Source: Dillenia suffruticosa (taxonomy: Eukaryota > Streptophyta > Magnoliopsida > Dilleniales > Dilleniaceae). From it: a DNA stretch of 64,000 nt. Position 1 is the first letter of the stretch, and every line of letters begins with the position of its first letter. The stretch spans positions 8,477,001-8,541,000 of the forward strand of contig JAVTVX010000024.1 of the NCBI GenBank assembly GCA_033439265.1. Reading direction: 5' to 3'. The notes under the pieces were generated by a model that ran no database searches, was not told where the DNA came from, and saw only the letters and a program-made list of their open reading frames with translations. Both the position numbers and the translations under genes were made by a program. Positions 47,480 to 60,385 of the stretch are shown one piece after another.

Positions 47480-49359
47480 CTTATAAATGTTGTGTTTGGG
47501 GACCAAGCAAAAGATTGAGTGTAATTAGATTTTCAACTCAAATTGTGCAAATCCAAAATAGGGGGAGTATTTGAGATGTCTCTCTCTAGGAGTTCGTATT
47601 CATTTTGTGTATGGCTGTATATAAAATAAATACAACACCTGCATTTTTTTTGTATTGTGTTTGTAGGGGGAGAGAGAGAGATTCTACCCGGAAAGGCGGA
47701 GGAGGAGTGAGAGAGAGAGCACGATCACAACCGCAAGGATTCCGGGTTCATAACCAGACCGCACCGATTTTGGCGTCTTATAGACTTTTCCCCACTCATG
47801 GCCCACGACCACGACTCTCCTGCGTTTGGGTTGGGCGCCCAGTCAAGCGACCACGATTTTTTTTTTTTTTTTTTTGATTATGGTGTCCAAAAATCCGTTC
47901 AAGCGACTCTCTAAGCGACCTTATATTATTTAAAAGAGTTTAATATTATGGTATTAAATTCATAATTCGTTGCTATCAAACCACCACGTTTGGGATACCC
48001 GTGCTTGGGAAATTCATTTCATGTCCTTTCTTAGTGTTTTTTTTTTCAAAGAAAACAAATGGTATATAAGATTTTTAATACCAATTATAAAGTGTTAAAT
48101 CTCAAAATAATATCAAATTATCAAGACCAAATATTATGAAATGGTTTATTTTAATACATTATTTAAAAAATATATTTGAAAATATTTTATAATTTAAAAT
48201 TATTCATGTAAAAGATTTTTATATAACATTATTCAAGTTCTGTCTCGTCTCTTCTCTGAAAATGAAGTATATAATATAAATCTGAAATTCACAACTTTGC
48301 AACTACATGAATAAAATCTGGTTATGGAAGAAAATAGCAATGCTGGTTGACCCTCATAGACCACAGTTGATGTAATGGAAATTCTTAAGAGTTCATCCGA
48401 TATACAAAATATTTCTCAGATTAATATAGAGTAGGGGGAGTGTAGGCATATATATAAGTAGATTTCTCCTTGTATTTTTTATAAAAAAAACTATTTTTAC
48501 GTTTTAAATTTGTGATTTCAAGATCACCAAAAGAATAATTTCATCATTATACAACGTTTTGCACTCTAATGAAAATTCTATATATGCATCATATCTCGGT
48601 GCTCTCGTTTTCCATTCAAATGCTGCCTCTAAAGGCAAAGGAACACTTCAACTTCAAGTTTACTTTTAAACAATAATCTTTAATTTAAGTTTTGTTAATC
48701 GCAATTGCGGCAGAACAAAACAATATCAAGTGGTACAAAACAAATCATCCATTGCTCCCGTACAAACAACTCATGTCACACGCAGGTTGAGTTTCAAGGA
48801 TCTTTACATGGGATCATTTTTTAATATTCACTCTCACGCATGTGGGACACGTGTTTTTTTTAGATAATTTAGGTGGGTTTTTGATGGAGAGAGAGATTTC
48901 ATTAACTGTTTGTTGGTTTGGTTGGTGGCCATCCCAAACTAATGGAGAATCGACGTTCACTCTCTAATGCATGAAGTTAAAAGGCGATCAAGCCCCAACC
49001 TTTTAAACTCTTTGCAAGAAGTTTGGTTTTCTTTTGTTTTAGGGATAATGTGGTGTGGTTGAGCTACCCAAATTGAAAAATCCTGACGAATATATTGATT
49101 TTGACTCAAAATCGTCAAAGATTTTCTTGAAAAAAATTATTACACGTAAATTGCATGAATGAATTAAAGAAGGGCAAGGATTGATTTGGTGAGCTGATAA
49201 GTTTTGTGACGGCGATGTCTAATGGTTAGGTGGTCCCAAGGATTTATTTTCCAAAATTATCAATGTTTGATAAGTTTCTGTGTAGCAGTTGCACCCAAAA
49301 TTACTCGGGTGCCTCTTCTTTCATTCAAAAAAAAGGGCCAAGGACCGAGTCCAATATGT
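47480..49359. other. gene-free stretch
   Basis: A C/G-richer patch (47680-47860) ends in a 20-T run; AAGCGACC occurs on both sides (47845-47852 and 47913-47920), so the T run plus GATTATGGTGTCC may be a tiny minus-strand retroposon tail. The rest is AT-rich without recognisable content. Confidence 0.4.
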
Positions 49360-49370
49360 ATAGGGATCAC

Positions 49371-49586
49371 CTGATCAACGTGGGTTGGTTCAACTAGATG
49401 TGGGTTAAATACTCTTAAACATGACCGAGATTCAAATCTCGCTAGAAGTATCGGGTCTCATGTGTATAGAGTATTCCCCGTTAGGAGACCCGCCTTTCAA
49501 AAGGAGCCATTGTAGCGGTCGATCCAAATTAGTTGGGGTGAAATCTCAGATACCATACAGTATTCAAGACATGGTACCAAAAAAAA
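49371..49586 (+). mobile_element. SINE copy 3
   Basis: The 216-bp insert has a perfect 11-bp target duplication ATAGGGATCAC (49360-49370 and 49587-49597). Head: TGGGTTGGTTCAACTAG (A-box region) and GAGATTCAAATCTCG (B-box region). Body: GTTCCCCGTTAGGAGACCC-like text, GCGGTCGATCCAAATTAG, GAAATCTCAGATACC, ATGGTACC and an A tail. It shares most of its sequence with copy 2. Confidence 0.92.
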
Positions 49587-50070
49587 ATAGGGATCACATG
49601 CAATCCACTAGGTTTACACATGTAGAGAGAGGTGTGCATTGGGTGGGCGGCTGGGCCTCTTTGGGGCCCAAACCCAATTATATCAAATAATGTGGATCAG
49701 GCCGGGTTGAACCAAATCTGGGGTCTAATAGTGACAGGAGCTTCAATCCCAAGTTGAAGCCGAATCGGACAGGACTTGACCTAAAACACACCGAAAGCCA
49801 GCAAAAATCAACACACAGCCGTCTCGGTAACTAAATACTGATTTTCTTTAAATAACCTTTGGGGTTTGAATTTTATGTAAAAAAAAAAATAAATATCAAA
49901 AAAAATTTATACTTTAAAAACCCCCCATTCACCTCAAATTCAATTTAGTTGAAGTTATCGGTGGTTTATAGCCAAAAAAAACAAAAAAAAAAAAAAAGGC
50001 CAGTGAAAGAGGGCAGACAGGTAGATGAGGCCAAGGCGACTAGCCGGGCCCATGCTCAAGTTCATGTTTG

Positions 50071-51628
50071 TGTAACAACTACTAATAATAGTGGTGAGTA
50101 ATTCATAGAATTAGTAATAATAGTTAGTAATTAATTATGATTGTTAATAATTAATAGATAATTAGTAAAGTGATTAATAGTTAACAGGATTAGTGATGTA
50201 GTTAAATACTTAGAGAAAGAAATAAATAAATACCAGTCATGAGAAGACCAACATGGCAAATAGAATGAATTGATTTTTAATTTACTTTTTCTCTTTTTCT
50301 CTCTATCTCTTATCTCTGTAGCTCTCTCTCTCCCCTAATTTCTCTTTCTGTCACATTCTTTTTTCAACCACGCATTCTTTCCTTTTTTTTTTATACTATA
50401 TCGATCAGTATCCGAAATCATACTCCGACTAATCCGGTTCGGGACTTACAGTGATCCATTTAAGGGGTTATCCTCCCAATATAGTTTTTTCTATTCCCAA
50501 TCCACGAATCGAACTCGAGAACTTAATTAAGAAATTTAACACTACGTCTCACTAGATTAACTATCCATTGGTACGCATTCTTTCTTTACTATACCTTGGG
50601 ATGTGACAAACTGATATTAGAGTTCACGATTCTTGATATAATCAAAGACGGAAAATAATTTGTTTAAAGAATATAAAAAAGAACAAGAGCTCCACACGCA
50701 AGAATGGAAGAAAAAATGAGAGGAATACAATAAAAAAATAGACGCTTCCATAGCACACATTGATAACAAATTTAACATTTTATTAAAAATGTTTAGTATC
50801 TATGAGGATATCAAAATTTTGGTAAAAAGAGAGCAAGAAAATAAAAAAAAAAATGGATATAATTAAAACAAATCAAATGGCAGAAGAAATAATATCAAAA
50901 TCTATTAAAAAAAAACAAGATATTAAGATATTTTTTGAATCTTTCAGTCTACCTATTCCTAGAGAAGAAAAGTTAAGCGTAAAAAGAGGGTCTTGCATGT
51001 TCAAGAAAAAAATTATTGATGGTGAGCTTTAGTCAAATCCTCTAAAGATTGAATTTCCAGAATTTGTCGGGCAAAATCTTCCACCAAAAAGAAATTTAAA
51101 AAAAAAATCTCTCTTTAAGTTCCTTCGTCTTCACTTTCCTTCTACTAATCTCCTACAACTCAAATTAAATCCATTCATTTCTATCATTTTATCTCAGCAA
51201 ATATCAGTTCAAAATTCATAAATTTTATAAAATCTCAATTTTTAATTTTTCTATCAACGTTTTCAAGAGAAAAGTATTATAACAACTAACAACAATAGTG
51301 GTTAGTAGTTAAATATAGTTAATAATAATAGTTAGTGGTTAATTGTGATTGTTAGTTGTTATTAGATAGTTATCAAAATGGTTAGTAGTTAATAGGTTAG
51401 TAAGATGGTAAATAGTTAGAGGAAGAAATGTATAAATACTAGATATGGAAGATCAACATGATGTATGGAATGAGTTGATTTTTGAGTTACTCTCTCTCAT
51501 TCTCTCTCTCTCTCTCTATAGTTTTCTCTCTCTCTTTCTCTCTTTCTCTATCTTCTCCCCCTAATCTCTCTTTCTTTTATATTCTTTCTCACCACACATT
51601 CTTTCTTTACCATACCTTGGTTGTGACG
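50071..51628 (+). mobile_element. short non-autonomous LTR retrotransposon (TRIM-like)
   Basis: The 5' LTR 50071-50608 (TGTAACAAC to TGTGACA) and 3' LTR 51278-51628 (TATAACAAC to TGTGACG) share the same order of TAGT/TTAG-rich text, a CT-rich tract and the end ACCATACCTTGG. Five-bp target duplications GTTTG lie at 50066-50070 and 51629-51633. Subtracting a SINE and its duplication (203 bp), each LTR is about 335-351 bp and the whole element about 1355 bp. A primer-binding-like site (CTGATATTAGAGTTC, compare TGGTATCAGAGC) follows the 5' LTR. The 669-bp interior has a gag-like coiled stretch with many stops and no enzyme. Confidence 0.85.
50382..50572 (-). mobile_element. SINE copy 4, in the TRIM-like 5' LTR
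   Basis: The 191-bp minus-strand insert has a perfect 12-bp target duplication ACGCATTCTTTC (50370-50381 and 50573-50584). Its sense strand shows TAGTTAATCTAGTGAGA, the B box GAGTTCGATTCGTGG, CCGGATTAGTCGGAG, ATTTCGGATACTG and an A tail. It is the copy with the clearest B box besides copy 6. Confidence 0.9.
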
Positions 51629-51633
51629 GTTTG

Positions 51634-52156
51634 CACATACATGAGGTGAGGAGGGATGACTTAACAAGTGAACACAAAATGCACTCTTACCCCTTTCAAA
51701 AGTGAGAAAAGTCTCTGAGTTATAATGGAGAAAACGTCATCAAGATAAGTTACCGAAGGCAAAAACGTAGAAGAGGAGGCACAGGATATTTGGAAGGCAA
51801 TAAAAGGGGCATCTTGATTTCAAAATATCCTAGGGCAAGATCATCACAAACCTAGATAGTACTTAGGGTTTGCAGAAACCTATCTCCCAGGTACCCAAAT
51901 GCTTGGTCCGACGTGGATAGCAAGTGCAAGGGCTATTCATTCCCTTCCAAGGAACATCTTCAAATGGGGCATGGATAAAGTATAGCCACCACCTAATCGA
52001 ACCACCATGCGATAATAGTCCAACCAGAACAGAACTCATCATAACATAAATTGTTAAACCTCTACCGCGCAACAACATAATAACCCCAACTCAAAATGAG
52101 GCTTCGCCTCGCTTTGGTTTCTTTTGGCTAATGGGGTAAAACAAAGTTAACTAAAC
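51634..52156. other. intergenic stretch
   Basis: No gene recognised. A 71-codon minus-strand frame (51863-52078) has a hydrophobic start but no known motif. Confidence 0.4.
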
Positions 52157-55100
52157 TTACAATTTTTCTACGTTACACTCTGGATTTCTACTTGTTGAAG
52201 ATATTTGTATAGATTTTTCTTCTAAATTATTAGAAGTATAGCTGTTGTTGCAATTTGTCAAGCTTTTTCTTCTGAATTTTATAGGCAATGATAGCTTCGC
52301 AAGCACTTCCTCCCTTTGGGGGCGGTTTGCATAAATCAGCCAAAGCAGAAGGCAAAGCATAATTCCACCAGAAATGAGACCTAATCCAGCATCTATCATC
52401 TGGAGATAATGCTTGAGAGGAGGACAGTACTGTGATGTAATCTCCTTAAATGTTTCTCGAACAAAATTGCAATCCTGGAAACTCAGGAAAGGTGGGGCAT
52501 AGCGCTGCAGAGCATAGCTGATGATTACTGCAGTGGCCAACTGTTTATACATGGCCGGCGTCACCCTTCCTACACCTGTGCACAACCCAGATTCTGAGAT
52601 TGTGCAAGTGTAGTTCTTCCATACCTGAGGGTTTTTTTTTTGGGGGGGGGGGGGGCGAGGGGGGGATAAACAAGCAAATAAGGAATCAAAACTCAATTTC
52701 ATATGTTAAGATAGATGTAAAAGATTAAATGAATACATACCTCCGAAGCATTTGCTGTGGACACCTCCCAGGATCCACACTGAGCCACCTGCAGCTGAGC
52801 ATCAAATGGGTAGCAAAGAGGCGGCATCTGTGGACCAGACTGATTGTAGTAATTGGGATTGCCTTGGGGTGGATTTGCATCGACAACAGAGTATATTACT
52901 TGGTTCACTACCGCTACGATACTAGTAACGATTTGTTTACTTTGAACCAGTGTCCGATTTGTTATTCTCTCATCAACACATGGAAGGATATCGCTTAGTG
53001 CCGTCTCTGCTTGTGGATTATCTACCCATTCTCCCATAGCAGTACAGGTGTCAGAAATTGCACTGCCACAATATCGCCATAAAACAATCATGAACAGATA
53101 TACGAACTAATTTTTGTGTATGCATGTAATGTGATGCAGACATATGTGATTCCTAAAAGAAAGAAGATTTTGATAAAGCATAAAATGTAAGATTGCTCTC
53201 TTAACATCATTAAGATTAGAAAGGAAATAACAGCGGACCAAAAAAAAGGGAAGCCAATCACCGCAGTGAAGTTTTATCCAAATATGTAAGTGTGGAAAGA
53301 TAACTCAGATGTTGGAAGAAGAAAGAAACTAAATAGAGGAAACTGAAGACTCTTAGACTTCAATTCAATGTGTAACATAGGCACATGGGTTGCAGAAGCA
53401 ACACATGATATAGTGGCAACTGCAAACAAGGGTCAGCATTTTGAGGAAAATGAACTTAAAAATCATTAATATGAATATGACTAAAATTGAAGCCTTACCT
53501 GTTTAATATAACAAAAACTCCGCAAAGAATAATTGTCATTGCCACAAGCAACCATCCACTGATTATAAAACTGCACATAGAGTGGCACCATTGGACAACC
53601 CATGAGTATATGGCAATAAAGCATGACAATTTTGCTGCAAGAAAATTAAACAAATCAAAGGAAAGTAGATCTCACATGTGAATTGCATGCTGGTGACCAA
53701 GAACAGACAGGACTGCAAAATATATAACAAATATTAGGAAAATGGCAGGCCCTAGTAGATAAACAAAAGGAAAACAAGAATCTTCAGTAATTATGAATTT
53801 CACAAATGCATACCAAGACCAAGAAGAACAAGAAGAAGCATTACTGCTGCCACAGTGATCAAGGCTGAGCGCCTGTATTCATAAAATGAATAAGCACCAC
53901 TTGCATAAAAAAATATCATAGAGATGATAAACCAAATAAATTGAAAACAAATAAAGGCTGTGAACTCGTACACAGCATTGAAGACTTTTCTTATTTTGGC
54001 AGAGTTTTTGCTTGTCTTTTCTGTCAATGTATTTGCCGCATTATTCAGGTCTGCACCGAGCTTGTCAATTTCATCCATAATATTTTGAGGAAGGTTAACT
54101 TGGGCGATGTTGATATGCCTTGCCAGGTTTAGATACTCTGTAACATTTCTCAGTGTCTCGGCCATGTAGTCAGATTGGTTCACAACATAATTCAGGGTGT
54201 GCACTGATTCACCATAAAACTCATCCTGTCCAACAGAAAGAAGAATACAGCCCACCCTGGTGACAAATGCTAACAAAAAGTTAGCAAGGGGAACAAATAG
54301 AAAATCCATTCCTTAGCAAGTCAGAGAGGCACAATTCTACCTACCTGAAGTGAGAGAAACTGTAAACTTAATCAAAATAGAAAATGTTGAATGCTGGAGC
54401 AAACCACATATCAGTTACTTATCCCACAATCCCGATATATTATCAAGTCTCAATAGACTCAACAAATCCCATCCCACGAAGTACAACAAAGTATAGGAGA
54501 AGAAAAGGGGTCACAGGGAGGAGAGGGTAGAAGGAAACAGGAAATAACATCCTTTAAACTCTGAAACCAAATTTGTCAACACCACTCTTCGGGTAAATCT
54601 TTGATGAGCTTACTTCTTTTCTTGAATCAATCACCTTATCTAGGAACACCCTTGCATTGCCAAATGATCTAAATATTAGGATCTAAAGGACAGAGAGAGA
54701 ATTTTTATGCATGACAAGTTAAAGACAACCATGAAAGGGATGAGAAGAACAATAATAATGCTCTTCAATGAGCTGTAGAGTTCACCATTATCTACTATAT
54801 TGCTTGTGGACTATAGTTGGTTACTGGCAGTACAGAGGAAAGTAGAAAATTTCCTTGGGAAAAGTTCCAACTGATTGATATGCTCAAGCTTTTCCTTCAC
54901 GGAGGGAAGCCAGTGGTTCAATTTGATTCTGTTTTTCTTTATAAGAGCTGTTATTCCAAAATCTCAGGCATATTTGTGTCAATTTGACGCATGAGAATCT
55001 ACAACTATTGCAAGAAATAGATCAACAAAAAGTGAACTGGAGAGCCAGGGCACAATATCAATCAAGAAATATCGAAAAACAGGGTGACACTCAGGAGAAC

Positions 55101-56391
55101 TGGGGAGTGGGCATGGAATGAAGAGGATCTCTAAAGTTTATGCATCCCAGAATAGAAAACAAAGAAGCAAACTCAGAGAAATAGTAGGATATATAGGGTT
55201 CATATACTTACGCTGCAGCACATGTGAACAGAACCAACATTACAAGACAAATCCGTTTGGAACAGTTGGATCCTTTGTCTTTAATATCAATTCGCCATCC
55301 ACAAAAATGATGTACCACCAGTGCCAAGCCAAAAGAAACAAACCATAGGATAGCTAAAATGAAGGCAGCAGCACCTGTAAATCCAACAGACTGCATACAT
55401 ATAGTTTAGATTCTAGAAGATAAATAATAATCCGAAGAAAGACATCGCAGTGGACCTCAGTAATGTATTTGAAGTCACTAATCATGAACAATTAAAAGTA
55501 TAAATGGGGAGTATGAGTAGCATTGCTGTATCGGTTTCTGGGGTGGAGAAGGATGAGCAAGAAGGGAAAAAGAAAATGCGTTCATTTATCAAATTTCGAT
55601 CAAACGTCAAACGACTCCCGTATTTCAGGAATGAAGCAGTAAAAACAGAAGTCGCGGATACTAATAAAAACAATTAAGTTATCCCACATCCATACAAATA
55701 CCCCCAAAATCTTTGGAAGAGATCGGAAGAAACGCAGTTCAGAAACAAAATTTTCAGAACAACCCAGAAACTAATCAATCGAGGATCAGATAAATCCGCA
55801 ATTTTCAACTCAAAAAAAGACTAATGCTTTCAATCAGAAAGTAATGCAGGAAATTGAAAACGGTTCTCCGATTCAATCCAATGAAACTATCAGTAAAACC
55901 CGTTTGAGAAAATTAAAGAAAGAATCAAAGAAACGAACTTACAGCCCAGTAATGGCGATTAGTGATGTCCCAACCACCATGGTATCTCTTAAACCCTCTC
56001 AAAATGTCAGGTCTATTAGTCCTCTTTGCCGCCAACACTAGAGTGGTATGCTCCCCATCAGGCCCAGGCGCTGGTGCTTCTATTCCTTCCAACACTCCAT
56101 TCTTCCACTTCCCAAAATTCTCTTCCCCTGTGACACATACACATAAACGTATGAGATTAAACCCCGAAAAGTAGGAATCTGTTACACTCCTAGAACAAGA
56201 AATTTTTAGTTATTAAACATTAACATTTGTTTCTGTTGTTGTATCAGATTGAAGATGAAAAACGAACCAAAGATGGACTCAAGAGACTTTCTTGTTTTGT
56301 GATCAGAATCGTGAGAGAGGACTACGGACGAAGAGAGAGAGAAGCAAATGAGAATGACAAGAAGTAGCTGAAAAGAAACAAAGATCTTCAT
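52157..56391 (-). CDS. plant multi-pass membrane protein of the tweety-like / At2g12400 type
   Basis: Nine exons join in phase to 576 residues: 56391-56268, 56127-55943, 55390-55212, 54256-53972, 53872-53814, 53712-53676, 53570-53499, 53062-52741, 52624-52157. An N-terminal signal peptide (1-26) precedes five hydrophobic segments near 104-132, 149-172, 259-281, 291-313 and 497-520. Two large loops lie between them: a helical one (about 173-255, VNQSDYMAETL) and a Cys-rich one (about 314-490) with the paired cysteines and CYPFD typical of this plant family. The layout recalls tweety-type channels and the Arabidopsis proteins annotated as plasma membrane fusion proteins (At2g12400, At2g25270). 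Function in plants is not established. The intron before exon 9 carries a C-run/A-run pair next to its acceptor. Confidence 0.88.
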
Positions 56392-56512
56392 TTGAAGCTC
56401 TCACTCTCTCTCTCTTCAAGAATACATTCTTAGATTCGGATTCGATTTTCCACGGCCAATATAAAGATCACAAGAGAGATATTTCCTTCTAGGGTTTCGT
56501 TCTATATTCTAG

Positions 56513-56634
56513 AGAGAGAGAGAGAGAGAGAGATGTGGAGATAAAAAGAGCGGGTAGTGGGATTTCACTAATCAAGAAGAGAACAGAGGGGAGCTCCCTG
56601 TTGCTCGCGCGCTCTCTCTCTCTCTCTCTCTCTC
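56513..56634. repeat. (GA)n and (CT)n microsatellites in the promoter of the membrane-protein gene
   Basis: GA repeats at 56513-56533 and CT repeats at 56612-56634, about 120 and 220 bp upstream of the ATG at 56391. They could pair as an inverted repeat. Confidence 0.85.
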
Positions 56635-57099
56635 ACTCTGCAGACAGAGTGAGAGAGAGAGAGGAGTAAGGAATAAAGTCGATGCGAACAGCACCGGTAA
56701 CAAAATTTGTCGTTTGGGCTTTTTCCCCTTTTGCGTTGTCTCTGTTTTCTTTATTTATTTTGTTAGTGTTCTTACATAAATAACGCGAGAGAAATAAAAA
56801 AAGCTGAAAATAAACCAAGTCAAATTTATGTTATAATTACCGCAACATATTTTAAAAAATATATCAAATTTTAATTTAATTTAGCATATTTTAAAATTTT
56901 ATATACTTAATCTAAAAGGTATTTAAACAAGATCTTTAATCCATTTAATGTTATTTTACTTATTTATTGATTTTTAAAACATTTTATTTATTTATTCTTT
57001 TGGGAGAATTGCTTTTTGAAAGTCTTACACAAAAAGTAACCCATGTATAGATTTGTACACATAAGAAATAAAATTTTTAAAATGACAATCGTTGAAAAA

Positions 57100-57312
57100 T
57101 ATATCAATTTCTAACACTTATTTGTTACGAGTTAAATCCGTGATAGGCTATTTGAAGACACGACATAGCCCTTGGCGCTCCTCCCTCCCTCCCGCGGCTG
57201 TCCTCCATTCCTCCCCCGCGACAGTCCTCCCTCTCTCTCCCCCACGACTCTCTCTCTCCTCCTGCGTCACTTCTCCCCCTACGCGGCTCCCGCGGCAGCC
57301 CTCCCTCCCTCC

Positions 57313-57347
<35 letters not shown>

Positions 57348-57660
57348 CCTGTGGCTCTCTTTCTGTCTCCCTCAACTCTCTCTCTCTCTCTTTCCCCCAC
57401 GGCACTTCTCCCCTCCGTGGCGGAGTGCCGCGGGACCAAGAGGAGAGCCACGGGTGGGGGGATGTCGCGTCTACAAGACGTGAAACGCTGTGTCACGTTT
57501 TCAAAAAGCGAAACGCGGTGTCGCGTCTTCAAAATACGAAATGCTTTGTTGCTTCTTGGAGATACAACACACCATGTCCTTTGTCATGACAACACGATAC
57601 TATGTCATAAGTTTAACTCGCGATAAATATGTGTCACTTCTGAAATTATTTTTTCTTGAG
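57100..57660. mobile_element. inverted-repeat-bounded block with 28-bp tandem repeats
   Basis: The left edge, reversed, reads TTTAACTCGTAACAAATAAG then TGTTAGAAATT; the right edge reads TTTAACTCGCGATAAATATG then TGTCACTTCTGAAATT. These are inverted copies. Inside are a C/T-rich block (57175-57420, with CT repeats at 57311-57352) and, from 57462 to about 57604, five or six 28-bp units of the type GTGTCGCGTCTTCAAAA. The left inverted repeat contains the same unit (TGTCGTGTCTTCAAATA). Overlapping open frames on both strands here are effects of the low-complexity C/T text. Confidence 0.65.
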
Positions 57661-60186
57661 GTCGTTTTATTTATTTATTTATTTATTTTTTGCATCATGT
57701 CCATACATGTCTCCTCGTTTATGTGTGGAAATGACAAATTGTGTTAGTCACCTATGGACTTGTTTAGTCTAATAACGCGGCTGCCACGTGGAATTTTCAC
57801 TTTTATTTTCCTCCTGCCCTCCCTTTTTTGTGTTTCAATTTTATATTCACTTCTCTTTTTTCTTTTTTCTTATTTATTTTTTTAATAAAAAAAATACAAA
57901 TAGAATCAAATAAAAAAAGAAAAAATAAAAATAAAGAGTACTTACCGCTTGATCTATCCCGGGAAACTTTATATTCACTTCTCTACCAATGCCAATACCA
58001 TTCGCATGGAAAACAAATACACTTTTCTACCGATGCCAATTTATTCGCATAGAAAAAAAAATACAAAATAAATTTATTATAATACACTTACATTAAATTA
58101 TCTATAACATTTTTTAAAATATATCGACTAACCAAATAATCCAAAATTTCAATAAAATCTATACATAAATAAACCAATAATTTTAAAATTATAAAAAAGA
58201 TATAATTGTTTTCATTATTAATAGATTAATTGAATCGAGACACTTAAAAATTCTTTGGTCCTCTTAGTTTCTACAAGTTTCTATATTTCATCAAACTCAT
58301 TATTGTCATTTTTGCATTCGTTCTTTTCATCGTATATTATTAAAAATATTTTTATAATACCTTTTGTCTGGCTTAAGAAAATATTTTTAAATAAATTTTA
58401 TTTAAATCAATATTTTTAAATTGAATATGAAAAGATTTTATTATTAAGTTCGAGTGAATTTATAAGCAGGTAAGGTTATCAAAAATGTTTTTTAGACAAT
58501 ATTTTGTTGTATCATTATAGGAATATTTGAGTAATAAAAAATTATTTTTTAAATATCTGTTTTTGAGATTTTATATTTAAATTTTGTGAATACATATATT
58601 TTTAATTTTTAAACGCTCTGATGTATTAGCTAGTATTCATCGGATGAAGAAATTTCCCCATCCTCAAAAAGTCCTTAATTGTCGGCCATAATTAATTAAT
58701 AAACACGATAATTTAATGATTATTAACATTTTGGAGATTCCAAATTAAATTAATTCTCGGATTTAATTTTTTCATTGATCAGAAGAGTTATGTCCTACTA
58801 TAAGGTAAGGAAAGGTGGATAATAAATTATTCCGGTTTAAAGTTTTTTTTTATATATAAAAATTAAAGAAATCATTAAATAACATCAATTATATAAAAAA
58901 TAATTTAATTTATTAAATTACTTTTTTCTCTATCTTTCTATATATGCGTCATTTCTATTTTAGTTAAACTACTCCTAGAATCTCTCTCTATTATTTTATC
59001 ATAAAATTAAAGATGAGAGAGAAAGATAAACACAGACGATAATGATGAAATTTATGAACATCAATCAACAAATACGGTTATTGAATTTACTATAAATACA
59101 ATAAAAAATAAAGTACAATTGGAAAAAAAATAATTTAATATTTCTCAATCTTTTGTAAGGGAATTGAGGGATTTGAGGGAATGGTTATTAAGTTTATTTC
59201 AAACTCAAATAAAATGAAATAAAAATTTAGCATTGCCATTGCCCATGTAATGAAATAGAAAAAATTAAATATTACAATATCTAAAATAGAGTTTATATAG
59301 ATTTAAATTTTAAAATGAAGAAGAAAATCAATGAGAGAAGAACCTTAATGTGAGAGTTGTGCAATGGTGGTGCCAAATGGGCATCGCAACGTGGTATTTG
59401 GATCATATTTTGAGCTTAATAATGTGATGTTTGTGGTTTTGAGAGCTACCTGTTCTGAATCAATCTCGCACTTGTGAAGATTAGATCTCAAGTTTGATTT
59501 AAAATCTGGATATGACTCGGTGCAAAGGGCACACCAAAACCTAACTTGTGTAGTCTAAAGATATATAACTTTCATGGATCCAAAACTCATTCTCTCATCG
59601 TAAATAGTACAAATTTTAATTTTAGGTGGAAAATATTTCATATCTCTTTCGTACCCATTGCTGCTATGAACCAAATCTGGTATAAGATAACTATGGGAAA
59701 TTAAGTATGATCCCCCTTCCTTCTTCAATTTGTGCTTATGGAAAGAGAATTTGATCACTCTCAAACGGTCTATACCCTCTATCCCCATCGTGAGAATGGT
59801 CCTCCCCACAAAGACTCATCAACTAGATCAAACACACTTTGGTACCAAGTGACATAAGAAAAACTCTATCTCTTAATCAGAAATCTAGAATTCAAATTTT
59901 ATAAATGATGAAAAATAATTTAAAAAATACTTATTTTGTATCATTGATTAAAAATAGTTTTATTTTAATGATAATTTTAAAATTTCCTGTGAAAAATTAT
60001 TTATCTCTCATATATATATTTTTTTCATTTGTTGATATGGTTGCTTCAAAATTACATTACAGAAGGCCTTACATTGGATACACATTCAAATATTTAATTA
60101 GAACATGTGATGAATGGTAAAAACAATAACGAAAACGAAAGTATGCATATGGTTATGATACGAAAACACTGAAATGAATCAATGTA
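57661..60186. other. gene-free AT-rich stretch
   Basis: No exon recognised. The text at 59440-59840 is less AT-rich and ends with TTGGTACCAAGTGACATAAG; on the minus strand it could be an LTR/primer-site junction of a decayed retroelement, with an 84-codon frame (59555-59809) in it. I cannot confirm that. Confidence 0.4.
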
Positions 60187-60385
60187 TGATGGTTCAGTTG
60201 GTTCAGAAATTGACGTTTTTTAATCATAGTCGAAAGTTTGATCCCCCATAAGAACTAAAAAATCAGTATCGAGAGATTTGTCTCCTCAATTAGGTCTTAT
60301 AAGCGATCGATTTAAATTAATCGAAACGAAATCTTAAATAATGGATTCGTGACCTAATCACGATACCTTAAAAAAAAAAAAAAAA
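60187..60385 (+). mobile_element. SINE copy 5
   Basis: Head GGTTCAGTTGGTTCAG (A-box region) and AGTTTGATCCCC (B-box region); body AAGCGATCGATTTAAATTAA, GAAATCTTAAATAATGG, ACGATACC and 16 A. A target duplication was not found with confidence. Confidence 0.8.

Noticed and set aside
47605..47877. 90-codon open frame ending in poly-Phe
   Set aside because: Made of a GA-rich patch and a T run; no motif.
57092..57747. Several overlapping open frames on both strands (up to 165 codons)
   Set aside because: All come from CT/GA repeats giving Ser-Leu or Arg-Glu strings.
59555..59809. 84-codon minus-strand frame as a gene
   Set aside because: Surrounding text suggests a decayed LTR junction (TTGGTACCAAAGTG on the minus strand); no domain recognised.
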